Part shown: one piece after another, positions 1 to 7,164 of the stretch
Position numbering within the stretch: the stretch's first letter is position 1
How the letters are laid out: every line of letters begins with the position of its first letter
From: CAZMVY01 sp964617875
GTDB lineage: Bacteria; Planctomycetota; Phycisphaerae; UBA1845; PWPN01
DNA length: 32,319 bases
NCBI GenBank assembly: GCA_964617875.1
Contig: CAZUAI010000062.1
Span: 1-32,319, forward strand
Reading direction: 5' to 3'
Program-made: the position numbers and the translations under genes
The notes under the pieces: model-generated
The model's database searches: none
Seen by the model: the letters and a program-made list of their open reading frames with translations, nothing else
Told to the model about the DNA's origin: nothing

Positions 1-1
1 C

Positions 2-17
2 CTGGCGCTATCGCCAG
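2..17. repeat. Short perfect hairpin at window start
   Basis: Six-base arms CTGGCG and CGCCAG flank a four-base loop. It is seen directly. It may be the end of a terminator or repeat belonging to sequence outside the window, so no role is assigned. Confidence 0.3.
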
Positions 18-35
18 CCGCTTTGACGCCGGCCG

Positions 36-56
36 CGTGCGAAGGTTGGGCTAAGG
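36..56 (+). repeat. Left copy of inverted repeat shared with the right end
   Basis: The stretch containing GTGCGAAGGTTGGG matches the reverse complement of 32264-32284 at 19 of 21 positions. The two copies face each other across the whole window. This is probably a dispersed intergenic repeat. Its function is not known to me. Confidence 0.5.
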
Positions 57-134
57 ACAGATCGCCTGATTGACGATCCAGGGATAAGTCGATGCCTGGA
101 TTCCGTATGGCCCGTTGAAAGGAGGTCCGTGTTC

Positions 135-1559
135 ATGTTCAGGAAGGTTCTCGCATTGTTACTGGTGGCTTCGGTGGGTGTTCTGGTCAGCTCGAGCGTC
201 GCGGGTTGCGGCAGCGACCCGACGGACGTCACGCCGCTCGGTGGCGGCGGTGACGGCGACGGCGGAGGTGGCGACGGCGGAGGTGGCGGCGGCGGTGGGG
301 GTGGGGGCGGCGGAGGTGGCGGAGGCGGGGGCGGTGGTTCGGGCGGCCTCACGTATGTGAAGTCGAACATCTCGGTTCGGCATGATGCGGGGCTGCTTTG
401 CGGCAATGACCTGATCGCGTTCGGAACGGGCGCGGTGACCGGCGTGTCCTACATCGTGCCGTCGCTGGGCCCGACCTCGGGGACGCCGGTGACGAACACG
501 ACGCTCTACAGCAGCTCCGATTTCGCCGTTGGCGGCAAGAAGATCTTCCTGGTCGGCAGCAACACCGGCAACCTGGCCTTCCAGGTCAGCGTGTTCGACA
601 CGGTGAGCGGCGCCGTTCTGACAACGTTCGCCGCAACGGACATCCGGCTGGCCAGCATCCCGATCAATCAGTCGGACCCCGGCAACATCCAGGCCAGCGG
701 CGACTATTGCGCCGTCATCTGCGACCCGAATGAAGTCGCCGACGAAGCGGTGTTCAAGGTCATCGACGCCACCACCTCCACGCCGACACTCATCACGTTC
801 GGTGCGAATCCCGTGGACAACGCCAACCTGATCAAACAGGTAGCGATCGACGGAGTCACGAGGAAGGTCGTCGTGGCGGCGTACGACAACAACGACGGCG
901 TGGACAAGTTCTTCATCTATGACATCGCTCAGCCGTTGGCGGCGCCGATGGTCGCGGTGGCGGACAACGGCATCAACGGCAGCGTGCAGATGAAGATGGC
1001 GGGCGACTATCTGATTGCGCTTGACGATCAGGCGTATCCCGAGACGATCCTGGTCAACCTGGGCACGGGCGCGATCACGCGGCTGACGGACGCGGACGCG
1101 GACAACGGTTATGCGTATGCGTCGACGAGCTGGCTGGGCATCGGGGGCACGAAGTTCCTGTACTTCGCGTACGCGACGTCGGACGATTCGCACGGCGCGA
1201 CGTTCCGTGCGGCCGTTGGCACCGTTCCAGGCCCGGGCTCGACGAAGGCGGCGCTGAATCAGTACATCGACGGCTCAACCGGCAACAACGGCCTGGTCGG
1301 CTTCGGCCAGACCGTGGCCGTTCATCCCGGGAGCGGCTACATCTTCATCGCCGGAACCGCGGACATCGGCGCGGGCGAGTATCTGCAGGTCAGCGCGGGC
1401 AGCGCGAGTTTCGCCGTACCGGCGGACTCGACGGGCGGGGATTCGTACGGCATCCCCGCGACCGACGTGGCGTGCAGCAGCAACACGCTGGGCTTCAAGA
1501 CCGGTACCAACACGAGCGCCGGCACGAACACGAAGCTGGGCTACGCGATCCTGCCGTAA
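135..1559 (+). CDS. Lipoprotein with polyglycine linker, probable beta-propeller
   Basis: This is a 474-residue exported lipoprotein of unknown function. Residues 1-24 form a signal peptide ending in the lipobox VAGC, so C25 would be lipidated. Residues 36-71 are a Gly/Asp linker that includes 21 consecutive glycines (G48-G68). The remaining ~400 residues are rich in short beta-like blocks (for example AGDYLIALDD and GGKKIFLVG) and resemble a beta-propeller, but I recognise no named family. I chose ATG 135 over the in-frame GTG at 129 because the Shine-Dalgarno AAAGGAGGT (118-126) lies 8 nt before 135 and only 2 nt before 129. The gene is monocistronic, convergent with the ferredoxin gene. 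The mature domain would sit on the outer face of a membrane, held off it by the flexible linker. Confidence 0.85.
   Translation: MFRKVLALLLVASVGVLVSSSVAGCGSDPTDVTPLGGGGDGDGGGGDGGGGGGGGGGGGGGGGGGGGGSGGLTYVKSNISVRHDAGLLCGNDLIAFGTGAVTGVSYIVPSLGPTSGTPVTNTTLYSSSDFAVGGKKIFLVGSNTGNLAFQVSVFDTVSGAVLTTFAATDIRLASIPINQSDPGNIQASGDYCAVICDPNEVADEAVFKVIDATTSTPTLITFGANPVDNANLIKQVAIDGVTRKVVVAAYDNNDGVDKFFIYDIAQPLAAPMVAVADNGINGSVQMKMAGDYLIALDDQAYPETILVNLGTGAITRLTDADADNGYAYASTSWLGIGGTKFLYFAYATSDDSHGATFRAAVGTVPGPGSTKAALNQYIDGSTGNNGLVGFGQTVAVHPGSGYIFIAGTADIGAGEYLQVSAGSASFAVPADSTGGDSYGIPATDVACSSNTLGFKTGTNTSAGTNTKLGYAILP
276..338 (+). repeat. Run of 21 glycine codons
   Basis: All four glycine codons are mixed irregularly (GGC, GGA, GGT, GGG). 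The tract therefore does not look like recent slippage of one trinucleotide and may be kept at the protein level as a flexible spacer behind the lipid anchor. Confidence 0.9.
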
Positions 1560-1593
1560 GGCGGTTGCGGCCGGCGCGGGCAAAAGCACGAGC

Positions 1594-1623
1594 GGCGGTG
1601 GCGTCCCGGCGGGCGCCTCCGCC
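1594..1623. terminator. Probable bidirectional terminator hairpin
   Basis: Ten-base arms GGCGGTGGCG and CGCCTCCGCC pair with one T-T mismatch around a ten-base loop. The hairpin lies between the convergent lipoprotein and ferredoxin genes. No clear T-run follows on either strand, so the call rests on position and stem strength. Confidence 0.45.
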
Positions 1624-1661
1624 GTCTCATGCGCGGGCCGTTGGCCATGCGGTGTGCCGGC

Positions 1662-1922
1662 CTACTTCTTGTAGTACGCCGCGTTCCTCGCGATGAAATC
1701 GTGCCATTCGGCCGGCAGATCGTCTTCCGGGAAGATGGCCTTGACGGGGCATTCATCGATGCACAGGCCGCAGTCGATGCACGTTTCGGGGTCGATGTAG
1801 AGCATCTCCTCGGACGCGAAGCCGGGCTCGTCCTTCGTGGGGTGGATGCAGTCCACGGGGCAGACGGTTACGCAGGCGGTGTCCTTCGTTCCGATACAGG
1901 GCTGCGCGATGACGTGTGCCAT
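1662..1922 (-). CDS. 7Fe ferredoxin ([3Fe-4S][4Fe-4S])
   Basis: This is an 86-residue electron-transfer protein. Cysteines lie at 9, 17, 21, 25 and at 48, 51, 54, 58. The C-x7-C-x3-C-x3-C spacing followed by C-x2-C-x2-C-x3-CP is the classic seven-iron ferredoxin pattern. By analogy with Azotobacter FdI, C9, C17 and C58 would hold the 3Fe-4S cluster, and C21, C48, C51 and C54 the 4Fe-4S cluster, with C25 free. The C-terminal ~25 residues (DLPAEWHDFIARNAAYY) resemble the tail of FdxA-type ferredoxins. It has its own good promoter (1980-2009), so it need not depend on the fumarase operon upstream. The redox partner cannot be told from context; no oxidoreductase subunit is adjacent. Confidence 0.95.
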   Translation of the reverse strand: MAHVIAQPCIGTKDTACVTVCPVDCIHPTKDEPGFASEEMLYIDPETCIDCGLCIDECPVKAIFPEDDLPAEWHDFIARNAAYYKK

Positions 1923-1979
1923 CGAGTCGTTCTCCAGTCGGGCAAACGGTTCCGATTCAACCGGGCTCCGGTCCGGCAG

Positions 1980-2009
1980 ATTATAGGGCGGATCGCCCGG
2001 AAATCACAA
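1980..2009 (-). promoter_or_regulatory. Sigma70-type promoter for the ferredoxin gene
   Basis: On the minus strand TTGTGA (2009-2004) and a perfect TATAAT (1985-1980) are 18 nt apart, which would start transcription about 50 nt before the ATG. The spacer contains the inverted repeat GGGCG-GAT-CGCCC (1986-1998). That could be an operator, or a terminator for the upstream membrane protein gene. Confidence 0.6.
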
Positions 2010-2079
2010 GCGGGGGCGCGACGGGTCGAAGGAAGCCCGCAGCACAGAGAGCGTTCCGTCCGGACGGGGTGCGAGGGCA

Positions 2080-2724
2080 TCACGCACGCGTGCTTCGATT
2101 GCGCCGTACCGTGGCGAGGGCGAGCAGCAACCAGCCGTACGCGGACGCCGCGACGGCCACCGCGACGTAGTGATGCAGCGGTCGGGGCTCGAAGCCGCCG
2201 TAGACCGTCAGCAACCGCATGCCGACGACCGTCTGGGTTGTCGCGAACAGGACCGACGCGGCGGCGACGAGCAGCAGGCCACGGCGCCATGCCCTGATCT
2301 TCAGCCCCGCGAGGGCGGCCAGGGCGATCGTGACGCTGATGCCGTACATCACCCACCTCCAGACGAGCACGCCGATCTCGACGAAGACGAGCTGGTTCCT
2401 GGCCTGGTCGAGCCGCGCGCGCTCTTGCGGGGCCATCCAGTTGTCTTTCGGCGATTCGAGCGTCCAGGTGTTCGGGTTGAGGGGATCGACCAGCGGGCGG
2501 CGCTCGCGTCCGGCGCGGGCGGCGGCGTCGTTGCGGGCCATCGACGCCGTCAAGACCTCGGCGACGGCGCGGACCGCGTTGAGGTGCAGGATCCACGCCG
2601 CGACGCAGTGCGTGGCCACGGCCAGGACGACGGCGAAGGCCAGCGTCGTGGCGAACGGCCAGGACGGCGGCGTCGGCCGGCTTGCCGGCGGCGATTCGGA
2701 CTCGGTCGGCTTTGCGAACCCCAT
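2080..2724 (-). CDS. Four-helix membrane protein in the fumarase operon
   Basis: This is a 214-residue protein with no family I recognise. Predicted membrane segments lie at about 25-47, 116-141, 149-168 and 185-205. The 48-115 stretch between helices 1 and 2 is a hydrophilic loop rich in Arg, Asp and Asn (contains DPLNPNTWTLESP). The N-terminal 20 residues are Pro/Ser-rich and probably lie outside the membrane. The ATG at 2724 lies only 2 nt after the fumarase stop, and only a weak GGTGG precedes it, so translation is probably coupled to the fumarase gene. The tight spacing suggests co-expression with the Clp-N/fumarase protein, but the sequence gives no functional clue. Confidence 0.8.
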   Translation of the reverse strand: MGFAKPTESESPPASRPTPPSWPFATTLAFAVVLAVATHCVAAWILHLNAVRAVAEVLTASMARNDAAARAGRERRPLVDPLNPNTWTLESPKDNWMAPQERARLDQARNQLVFVEIGVLVWRWVMYGISVTIALAALAGLKIRAWRRGLLLVAAASVLFATTQTVVGMRLLTVYGGFEPRPLHHYVAVAVAASAYGWLLLALATVRRNRSTRA

Positions 2725-2726
2725 GC

Positions 2727-4646
2727 TCAACCGCCACCACCGCCTTCGGCACCGGGCTCGGTCATGGCCCGCGCATCGAGCAGGGCGTCCAGCTCCGCCT
2801 TCGGCAGGATGCCCCTCTCCTCGGCCACCTGGCGGACCGTCCTGCCGGTGGCATAGGCCTCCTTGGCGATGGCGGCGGCGGCGTCGTAGCCGATCCTCGG
2901 CGCGAGGCTCGTACACATCGCGAGCGACTGTTCGATCATCTGGCCGCACCGCTTCGCGTCGGCCTCCATGCCCTCGATGCATCGCTCGGTGAACACCCGC
3001 ACCGCCGCGGACAGAAGGCGGATCGACTCGAGCAGGTTGTGGGCGATGAGCGGCATCATCATGTTCAGTTCGAAGACGCTGTCGCGGTCGCCGAGCATGA
3101 CGGCCGTGTCGTTGGCGATGACCTGCGCGGCGACCTGGATGAGCATTTCGCTCATCACCGGGTTGACCTTGCCGGGCATGATCGAGGATCCCGGCTGCGT
3201 CGCGGGGATGCGGATCTCGGCGAGGCCGCAGCGGGGCCCGCTGGCGAGCCACCGGATGTCGTTGGCGATCTTGGTGAGGCCGACGGCGACGGTTCGGAGC
3301 TGGCCGCTTGCCTCGCAAAGGGCGTTCCTGGCGGCCTGGGCCTCGAAGTGGTTGGCCGCTTCGGCGAACTCGATGCCGGTGAGCCGGGCCAGCTCGGCGG
3401 CCATCCGCTCGCCGAACTCGGGGTGGGTGTTGATGCCGGTGCCGACGGCGGTGCCGCCGATGGGGAGTTCGCGCAGGGCTCGAATGGCACGTTCGGCGCG
3501 GTTGCCCGCCAGGTGCGCCTGGGCGGCATAGCCGGAGAAGACCTGCCCGAGCCGGATCGGCGTGGCGTCCTGGAGGTGCGTGCGGCCGATCTTCACGATC
3601 GAGTCGAAGGCGACGGCCTTGGCTTCGAGGGCGGCCTTCATGGCCCGGAGCGCGGGCACGAGGTCGTGCCTCAGGGCCTCGGCGGCGGCGACGTGGATCG
3701 CCGTCGGGATCACGTCGTTGCTCGACTGGCCCATGTTCACGTGGTCGTTGGGGTGGACGGGGTCGCGGGAGCCGAGCCTGCCGCCGGCCTGCTCGATGGC
3801 CCGGTTGGCGATGACCTCGTTGGCGTTCATGTTCGTGCTGGTGCCGGAGCCGGTCTGGAAGACGTCGAGCACGAAGTGTTCATCGAGCCTGCCGTCGATG
3901 ACCTCTTGTGCGGCCTGCGCGATCCAGGCGGCCCGTTGGCCGTCGAGCTTGCCGAGTTCGTGGTTGACCCTCGCCGCCGCCTGCTTGATGAGGCCGATCG
4001 CCCGGATGAATCGGCGGCCGAAGCGGTAGCCGCTGATCGGGAAGTTCTCGACGGCCCTCTGTGTCTGCGCGCCCCAGTAGGCGTTGGCCGGGACGTTCAT
4101 GGATCCCATGCTGTCGGATTCGCTTCGGGTTTCGCGGCTGGCGGCGAGAACGGGGGCGGGCATCGGGGCGTGCTGGTGGAGGGCATTGTCGGCGTCCGCT
4201 TCGACGGCGAGCATGTCGAGCACCTCCTCGCGGACCGCGTCCAGCCGCAGTCCCAGGCATGTGAGGGCGCGCGCGGCCACCGTCTTTTCGTCCCGAAGCA
4301 GGCCAAGGAGCAGGTGTTCCGTCCCCACGTAGTTGTGGTCCAGATTGCGGGCCTCCTCGATGGCGTATGCGATGACGTTCCTCGCCTCGGGCGTCTGGGG
4401 CAGCTTGCCCAGCGCCGCGGGGGCCGCATCCGGCCTGACGGGCCTGCTGAGCTTGTCGATCTCGCCGCGGATCCTGCGAAGATCCACATCGAGGTCCTTC
4501 AGCACGTTGGCCCCGACGCCGGAGCCTTCCATGACCAGCCCCAGGAGGATGTGCTCCGTCCCGATGTGGTCGTGGTTGAACCGCTGGGCCTCCTGGTTTG
4601 CCAGGGCCATGACTGCGCGGGCCCGGTCTGTGAATCGCTCGAACAT
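2727..4646 (-). CDS. Fumarate hydratase class II with N-terminal ClpC-type double N domain
   Basis: This is a 639-residue single reading frame. Residues 1-148 match the ClpC N domain as two repeats, each with an (I/V)GTEH(I/L)LLGL motif (E31 and E110 correspond to the ClpC glutamates reported to bind phosphoarginine). A ~20-residue Ala/Pro/His linker follows. Residues 172-639 are a full-length FumC-type fumarase that interconverts fumarate and malate. It has GSGTSTNMN (267-275), GQSSND (306-311), catalytic H357 in GRTHLQDATP, and the signature GSSIMPGKVNP (486-496) with S487, K493 and N495. The start at 4646 is supported by GGAGG at 4659-4655, 8 nt upstream; I see no ribosome binding site at the internal Met near residue 180, so it should be made as a fusion. 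No AAA+ domain is present, so it is not an unfoldase. I know of no described fumarase with this architecture. Confidence 0.93.
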   Translation of the reverse strand: MFERFTDRARAVMALANQEAQRFNHDHIGTEHILLGLVMEGSGVGANVLKDLDVDLRRIRGEIDKLSRPVRPDAAPAALGKLPQTPEARNVIAYAIEEARNLDHNYVGTEHLLLGLLRDEKTVAARALTCLGLRLDAVREEVLDMLAVEADADNALHQHAPMPAPVLAASRETRSESDSMGSMNVPANAYWGAQTQRAVENFPISGYRFGRRFIRAIGLIKQAAARVNHELGKLDGQRAAWIAQAAQEVIDGRLDEHFVLDVFQTGSGTSTNMNANEVIANRAIEQAGGRLGSRDPVHPNDHVNMGQSSNDVIPTAIHVAAAEALRHDLVPALRAMKAALEAKAVAFDSIVKIGRTHLQDATPIRLGQVFSGYAAQAHLAGNRAERAIRALRELPIGGTAVGTGINTHPEFGERMAAELARLTGIEFAEAANHFEAQAARNALCEASGQLRTVAVGLTKIANDIRWLASGPRCGLAEIRIPATQPGSSIMPGKVNPVMSEMLIQVAAQVIANDTAVMLGDRDSVFELNMMMPLIAHNLLESIRLLSAAVRVFTERCIEGMEADAKRCGQMIEQSLAMCTSLAPRIGYDAAAAIAKEAYATGRTVRQVAEERGILPKAELDALLDARAMTEPGAEGGGGG

Positions 4647-4671
4647 CGGTGCGTCCTCCGCGACGGAAGGG

Positions 4672-4700
4672 AGTGTAGCCGGTGAAGCGGCAATTGCCAG
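4672..4700 (-). promoter_or_regulatory. Candidate promoter of the Clp-N/fumarase operon
   Basis: On the minus strand CTGGCA (4700-4695) and TACACT (4677-4672) are 17 nt apart, each matching consensus at four of six positions. Transcription would start near 4665, leaving a short leader that just contains the GGAGG. Confidence 0.4.
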
Positions 4701-5188
4701 TGGGGGCCGACTGTGGCTTCGTCCGGCAGAACGTCGTGCGGCAGGATAAGCGACGGGCCGCAGAGGGTGGGAGCGTCGAAGCCGCGGCGCGGCCCCGGGG
4801 ACTGCCGCACAGGGCGGGCGGGGCGGTGGGTTCGTTTGGTCGTGGCGTGTGGGGGCGTTCGGAAGGGAGGCGTACGTAAGTGCTTGCGGCGCAAGAGGGT
4901 CTTGCAATGGCGGGGATTGTTGCGATGGCTTCGTTTCGTCAAATATGCATGTGGAACCCGCAGAAACACGAGAACGGAAGGTGCCTGCGGGGCAGCGACG
5001 TAACGGGGTGGGCGGCAAACGGGGCGGCTGATCGTCGTGGAGAGCGGCGGGGGTGGGTCGGGGAAATGGCCGTCCGACGCCGGGTGAGGATCGGCATATC
5101 TCGTGCGAAATCGTCGGCATGCAAGACCTCCCATGGGAATATCACCGCACGTGCTTCGCGTCGGGTGTGATGCGTCAGGGGACGGAGG
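4701..5188. other. Non-coding stretch upstream of the fumarase operon
   Basis: I see no convincing gene. Open frames here lack family similarity and ribosome binding sites. The base composition stays GC-rich, and no repeat seen elsewhere in the window is present. Confidence 0.5.
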
Positions 5189-5226
5189 CCCTCACGCCGG
5201 GCGTCTCGCTGGGGGGAGAGGGGGAG
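5189..5226 (+). repeat. Degenerate copy of the tail of the tandem repeat
   Basis: The segment starting CCCTCACGCCGG and ending GGGGGGAGAGGG resembles the ends of the two full units that follow (near 5424-5468 and 5663-5699). It is probably the remnant tail of a further unit. Confidence 0.45.
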
Positions 5227-5233
5227 AGAAGAT

Positions 5234-5470
5234 GGTGGGCGAATCCGCGGAGTACCGCGGACGCTCCTGATTTGCCGGAGGGACGCAACAGGTGGGCGAA
5301 CCCCCGGGGCCGCGAGGACGCGGCCCCGGAGAACCGCCCACCGTACCGCTGGTTGGACGGGCTCGCCTGGTCTTCTTTCCTTGGGTGGGAAACAGAGAGC
5401 CGCTTGCCCTCAACGACCTCACCGCTCACCCTGGCGCTTACCTTGGCCGTCTGGCTGGGAGGGAGAGGGG
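5234..5470 (+). repeat. Tandem repeat unit A
   Basis: The unit begins GGTGGGCGAATCCGCGG and includes paired CCGCGG sites (5245-5260). It then holds a large hairpin (5291-5342), the stretch TACCGCTGGTTGGA (5344-5357), GGTCTTCTTTCC, and a CTCACC...GGGAGAGGGG tail. Unit B repeats the same order. It is non-coding. Confidence 0.8.
5291..5342. repeat. 52-nt hairpin, first copy
   Basis: The 24-base arms (5291-5314 and 5319-5342) pair at 20 of 24 positions around the loop AGGA. The outer ends are GGTGGGCG and CGCCCACC. The identical 52 bases recur at 5547-5598. Confidence 0.85.
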
Positions 5471-5546
5471 GCCGACAAGCTGGTGGGCGAACCCGCGCAA
5501 TACCGCGGAACCGCGGACGCTCCGGATTCGCCGGAGGGACGCAACA

Positions 5547-5598
5547 GGTGGGCGAACCCCCGGGGCCGCGAGGACGCGGCCCCGGAGAACCGCCCACC
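5547..5598. repeat. 52-nt hairpin, second identical copy
   Basis: The arms are 5547-5570 and 5575-5598 with loop AGGA. Its flanks have diverged from unit A while the hairpin has not. That suggests either recent conversion or constraint on the hairpin itself. Confidence 0.85.
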
Positions 5599-5657
5599 CT
5601 ACCGCTGGTTGGAGACCTTCGCCCGGTCTTCTTTCCATGGGTGGGAGGCAGAGAGCT

Positions 5658-5700
5658 GGTCACCCTCACCCCGTCCCTCTCCCTGGAATGGGAGAGGGGT
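5658..5700 (-). repeat. REP-like palindrome also found at window end
   Basis: CCCTCTCCC (5675-5683) and GGGAGAGGG (5690-5698) form a perfect 9-bp stem with a 6-base loop. The 26 bases from 5658 match the reverse complement of 32130-32155 with one mismatch. It belongs to a family of short extragenic palindromes. Confidence 0.7.
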
Positions 5701-5920
5701 GCTTGGCGACGCCGACGGAGGACTGGCGTTTCGTGTACGACGGGTATAACGTGGTCCTCGTGCTGGATGCGCGTGACGGCGAACACCCGCGCACGGAGCC
5801 GCGTGCGAGCCTCCCACCCTGTTCTCACTTCGCGTGTTTCGCGTGTTTCGTGGTTTGACTCGGCCCGCGCCCGGATACCCGAGCCGCGAGACACCCGAAG
5901 CACGCAGAAGAAACCGGCAA

Positions 5921-5957
5921 GGTGGGCGGTTCCCCGGCACTCCGCGGGTTCGCCACC
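5921..5957. repeat. Short variant of the GGTGGGCG hairpin
   Basis: It begins GGTGGGCGGTTCCCC and ends CGCGGGTTCGCCACC, so it is an internally deleted relative of the 5291-5342 hairpin. It lies just upstream of the CBM9 gene promoter. Confidence 0.6.
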
Positions 5958-5989
5958 GGTCGTTCTCTGCCGGAGAGCGGCGAACGCCC

Positions 5990-6018
5990 TTGTATGCGCG
6001 TCCGAAGCCGGCTATGCT
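5990..6018 (+). promoter_or_regulatory. Candidate promoter for the CBM9 lipoprotein gene
   Basis: TTGTAT (5990-5995) and TATGCT (6013-6018) are separated by exactly 17 nt, giving a leader of about 45 nt. The hexamers match consensus only in part. Confidence 0.4.
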
Positions 6019-6070
6019 CATCGTCCGTGAGTGTTCCGCGGGCGCAGTCGCCGCAAAGGAGCGTGTTTTC

Positions 6071-6841
6071 ATGACAGGCCTGCCCTTGAATCTGCGTGTC
6101 AGCTTGCTCGTCGCAGTCGCCGGGGCTTGTGGTTGCGCGTCGGCGCCGAAAGGAGGACCCGTGAGCCAGAACCCGCCCAGGACCTACGCCGTCGCACGGC
6201 TTTCGGGGACGTTGACCATCGACGCGAACTGGGACAAGCCCGCGTGGAAGGCCGCCGCGCCGCTCGAACTGACGTACTACATGGGCGAGCGGCCGGCACA
6301 CCAGCCGAGGGTGCAGGCGAAGCTGCTCTACGACGACGAAGCCCTGTACGTGATCTTCCGCGTCGAGGACCGCTACGTGCGGGCCGTCGCGAAGCAGCAC
6401 CAGGACCCCGTCTGCCGCGACAGTTGCGCCGAGTTCTTCTTCGCGCCCGGCACGGACGTGTCGAAGGGCTATTTCAACATCGAGATGAACTGCGGCGGGA
6501 CCATGCTCTTCCACTTCCAGGTCGTGCCGCGGAAGAACCAGGTACCGCTCACGCCGGAGGAACTCGCCCGCGTCCAGATCGCGCACAGCCTGCCGAAAAC
6601 CGTCGATCCCGAGATCACCGAGCCGACGACGTGGACGGTCGAGTACCGCGTGCCGTTCGATCTTCTGGGCAAGTACTACCCCGGCGCGAAGAAGCCCGCG
6701 CCCGGCGTCACATGGAAGGCGAACTTCTTCAAGTGCGGCGACAATACCTCGCACCCGCACTGGCTGACGTGGTCGTACGTGGACCGCCCGAAACCCGACT
6801 TCCACGTACCGACGTCGTTCGGGACGCTTCAGTTCGAGTGA
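6071..6841 (+). CDS. CBM9-like domain lipoprotein
   Basis: This 256-residue protein is a single carbohydrate-binding family 9-like domain behind a lipoprotein-type signal (residues 1-20, lipobox region VAGAC; a second Cys follows at C22). The order GTLTIDANWDKPAWKAAAPL, then AKLLYDDEALYVIFRVED, then CRDSCAEFFFAP, and at the C-terminus WKANFFKCGD is typical of CBM9-like proteins of planctomycetes and Bacteroidetes. The CBM9 fold binds sugars; no catalytic role is expected. The start is supported by AAAGGAG (6055-6061), 9 nt before the ATG. It is first in a row of plus-strand sugar genes but is separated from the next by ~320 nt, so probably transcribed alone. The ligand cannot be read from the sequence. 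Confidence 0.85.
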   Translation: MTGLPLNLRVSLLVAVAGACGCASAPKGGPVSQNPPRTYAVARLSGTLTIDANWDKPAWKAAAPLELTYYMGERPAHQPRVQAKLLYDDEALYVIFRVEDRYVRAVAKQHQDPVCRDSCAEFFFAPGTDVSKGYFNIEMNCGGTMLFHFQVVPRKNQVPLTPEELARVQIAHSLPKTVDPEITEPTTWTVEYRVPFDLLGKYYPGAKKPAPGVTWKANFFKCGDNTSHPHWLTWSYVDRPKPDFHVPTSFGTLQFE

Positions 6842-6844
6842 TGC

Positions 6845-6966
6845 GTGCGATGTCGCCCGAGCCGGACACCCCGCTGTAACCCTGCTGCGGCGACTCCGTC
6901 CGTGGTTTCCCGTCGGACATCTGCCCCGCATGCGGCGAGGGCTACCTCCGCCCGACTGGGACTTTG
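6845..6966 (+). pseudogene. Suspected decayed zinc-ribbon reading frame
   Basis: In one frame the stretch 6883-6966 encodes CCGDSVRGFPSDICPACGEG followed by YLRPTG, with a C-P-x-C-G knuckle and mostly G/C third bases, like a real gene. It has no start: an in-frame TAA (6877-6879) lies directly before it. A GTG at 6845 in the neighbouring frame reads into TGT-AAC-CCT and would join it after a one-base indel, restoring a first Cys knuckle. It is therefore either a frameshifted small protein gene or chance. The family is not identified. Confidence 0.3.
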
Positions 6967-7067
6967 CCTTCGCCGATACTGCTGCACGCACAGGCACAGG
7001 TGATTACGAAAATCGAATGCCTTGAGTGGCGATCATGGCCCGTCGCGTGTTGTGCCCTGATCGGCAG

Positions 7068-7097
7068 TTGGATACGCAGGGGAAATGATGGCATACT
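7068..7097 (+). promoter_or_regulatory. Candidate promoter for the propeller hydrolase gene
   Basis: TTGGAT (7068-7073) and CATACT (7092-7097) are 18 nt apart, about 70 nt before the start codon. The match to consensus is moderate. The rest of 6967-7164 shows nothing further. Confidence 0.35.
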
Positions 7098-7164
7098 GGC
7101 TGTCCTGCAGCCTCGCGCCGGCGGGCGTTCGCTGGCGCGAAGGCCTGCGCACAGGAGGTAGACG

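Larger units (their letters stand above)
5482..5702 (+). repeat. Tandem repeat unit B
   Basis: This has the same order of blocks as unit A, with an extra ~8 bases before the hairpin and several substitutions after it. The hairpin at 5547-5598 is identical to that of unit A. The unit ends in the palindrome at 5658-5700. Confidence 0.8.

Noticed and set aside
8..406. Minus-strand frame with a long polyproline run
   Set aside because: It is simply the complement of the glycine codons in the lipoprotein linker.
2682..4685. 667-residue open frame on the plus strand
   Set aside because: It is antisense to the Clp-N/fumarase gene, whose motifs and start site are convincing.
4647..5120. N-terminal extension of the fumarase frame to 5120
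   Set aside because: The extension is Pro/Arg-rich with no homology, while GGAGG 8 nt before 4646 and the exact ClpC start (MFERFTDRA) fix the start.
5189..5702. Possible CRISPR array
   Set aside because: The repeated units are long, palindromic, few and nearly contiguous; there are no short regular direct repeats with unique spacers and no cas genes.
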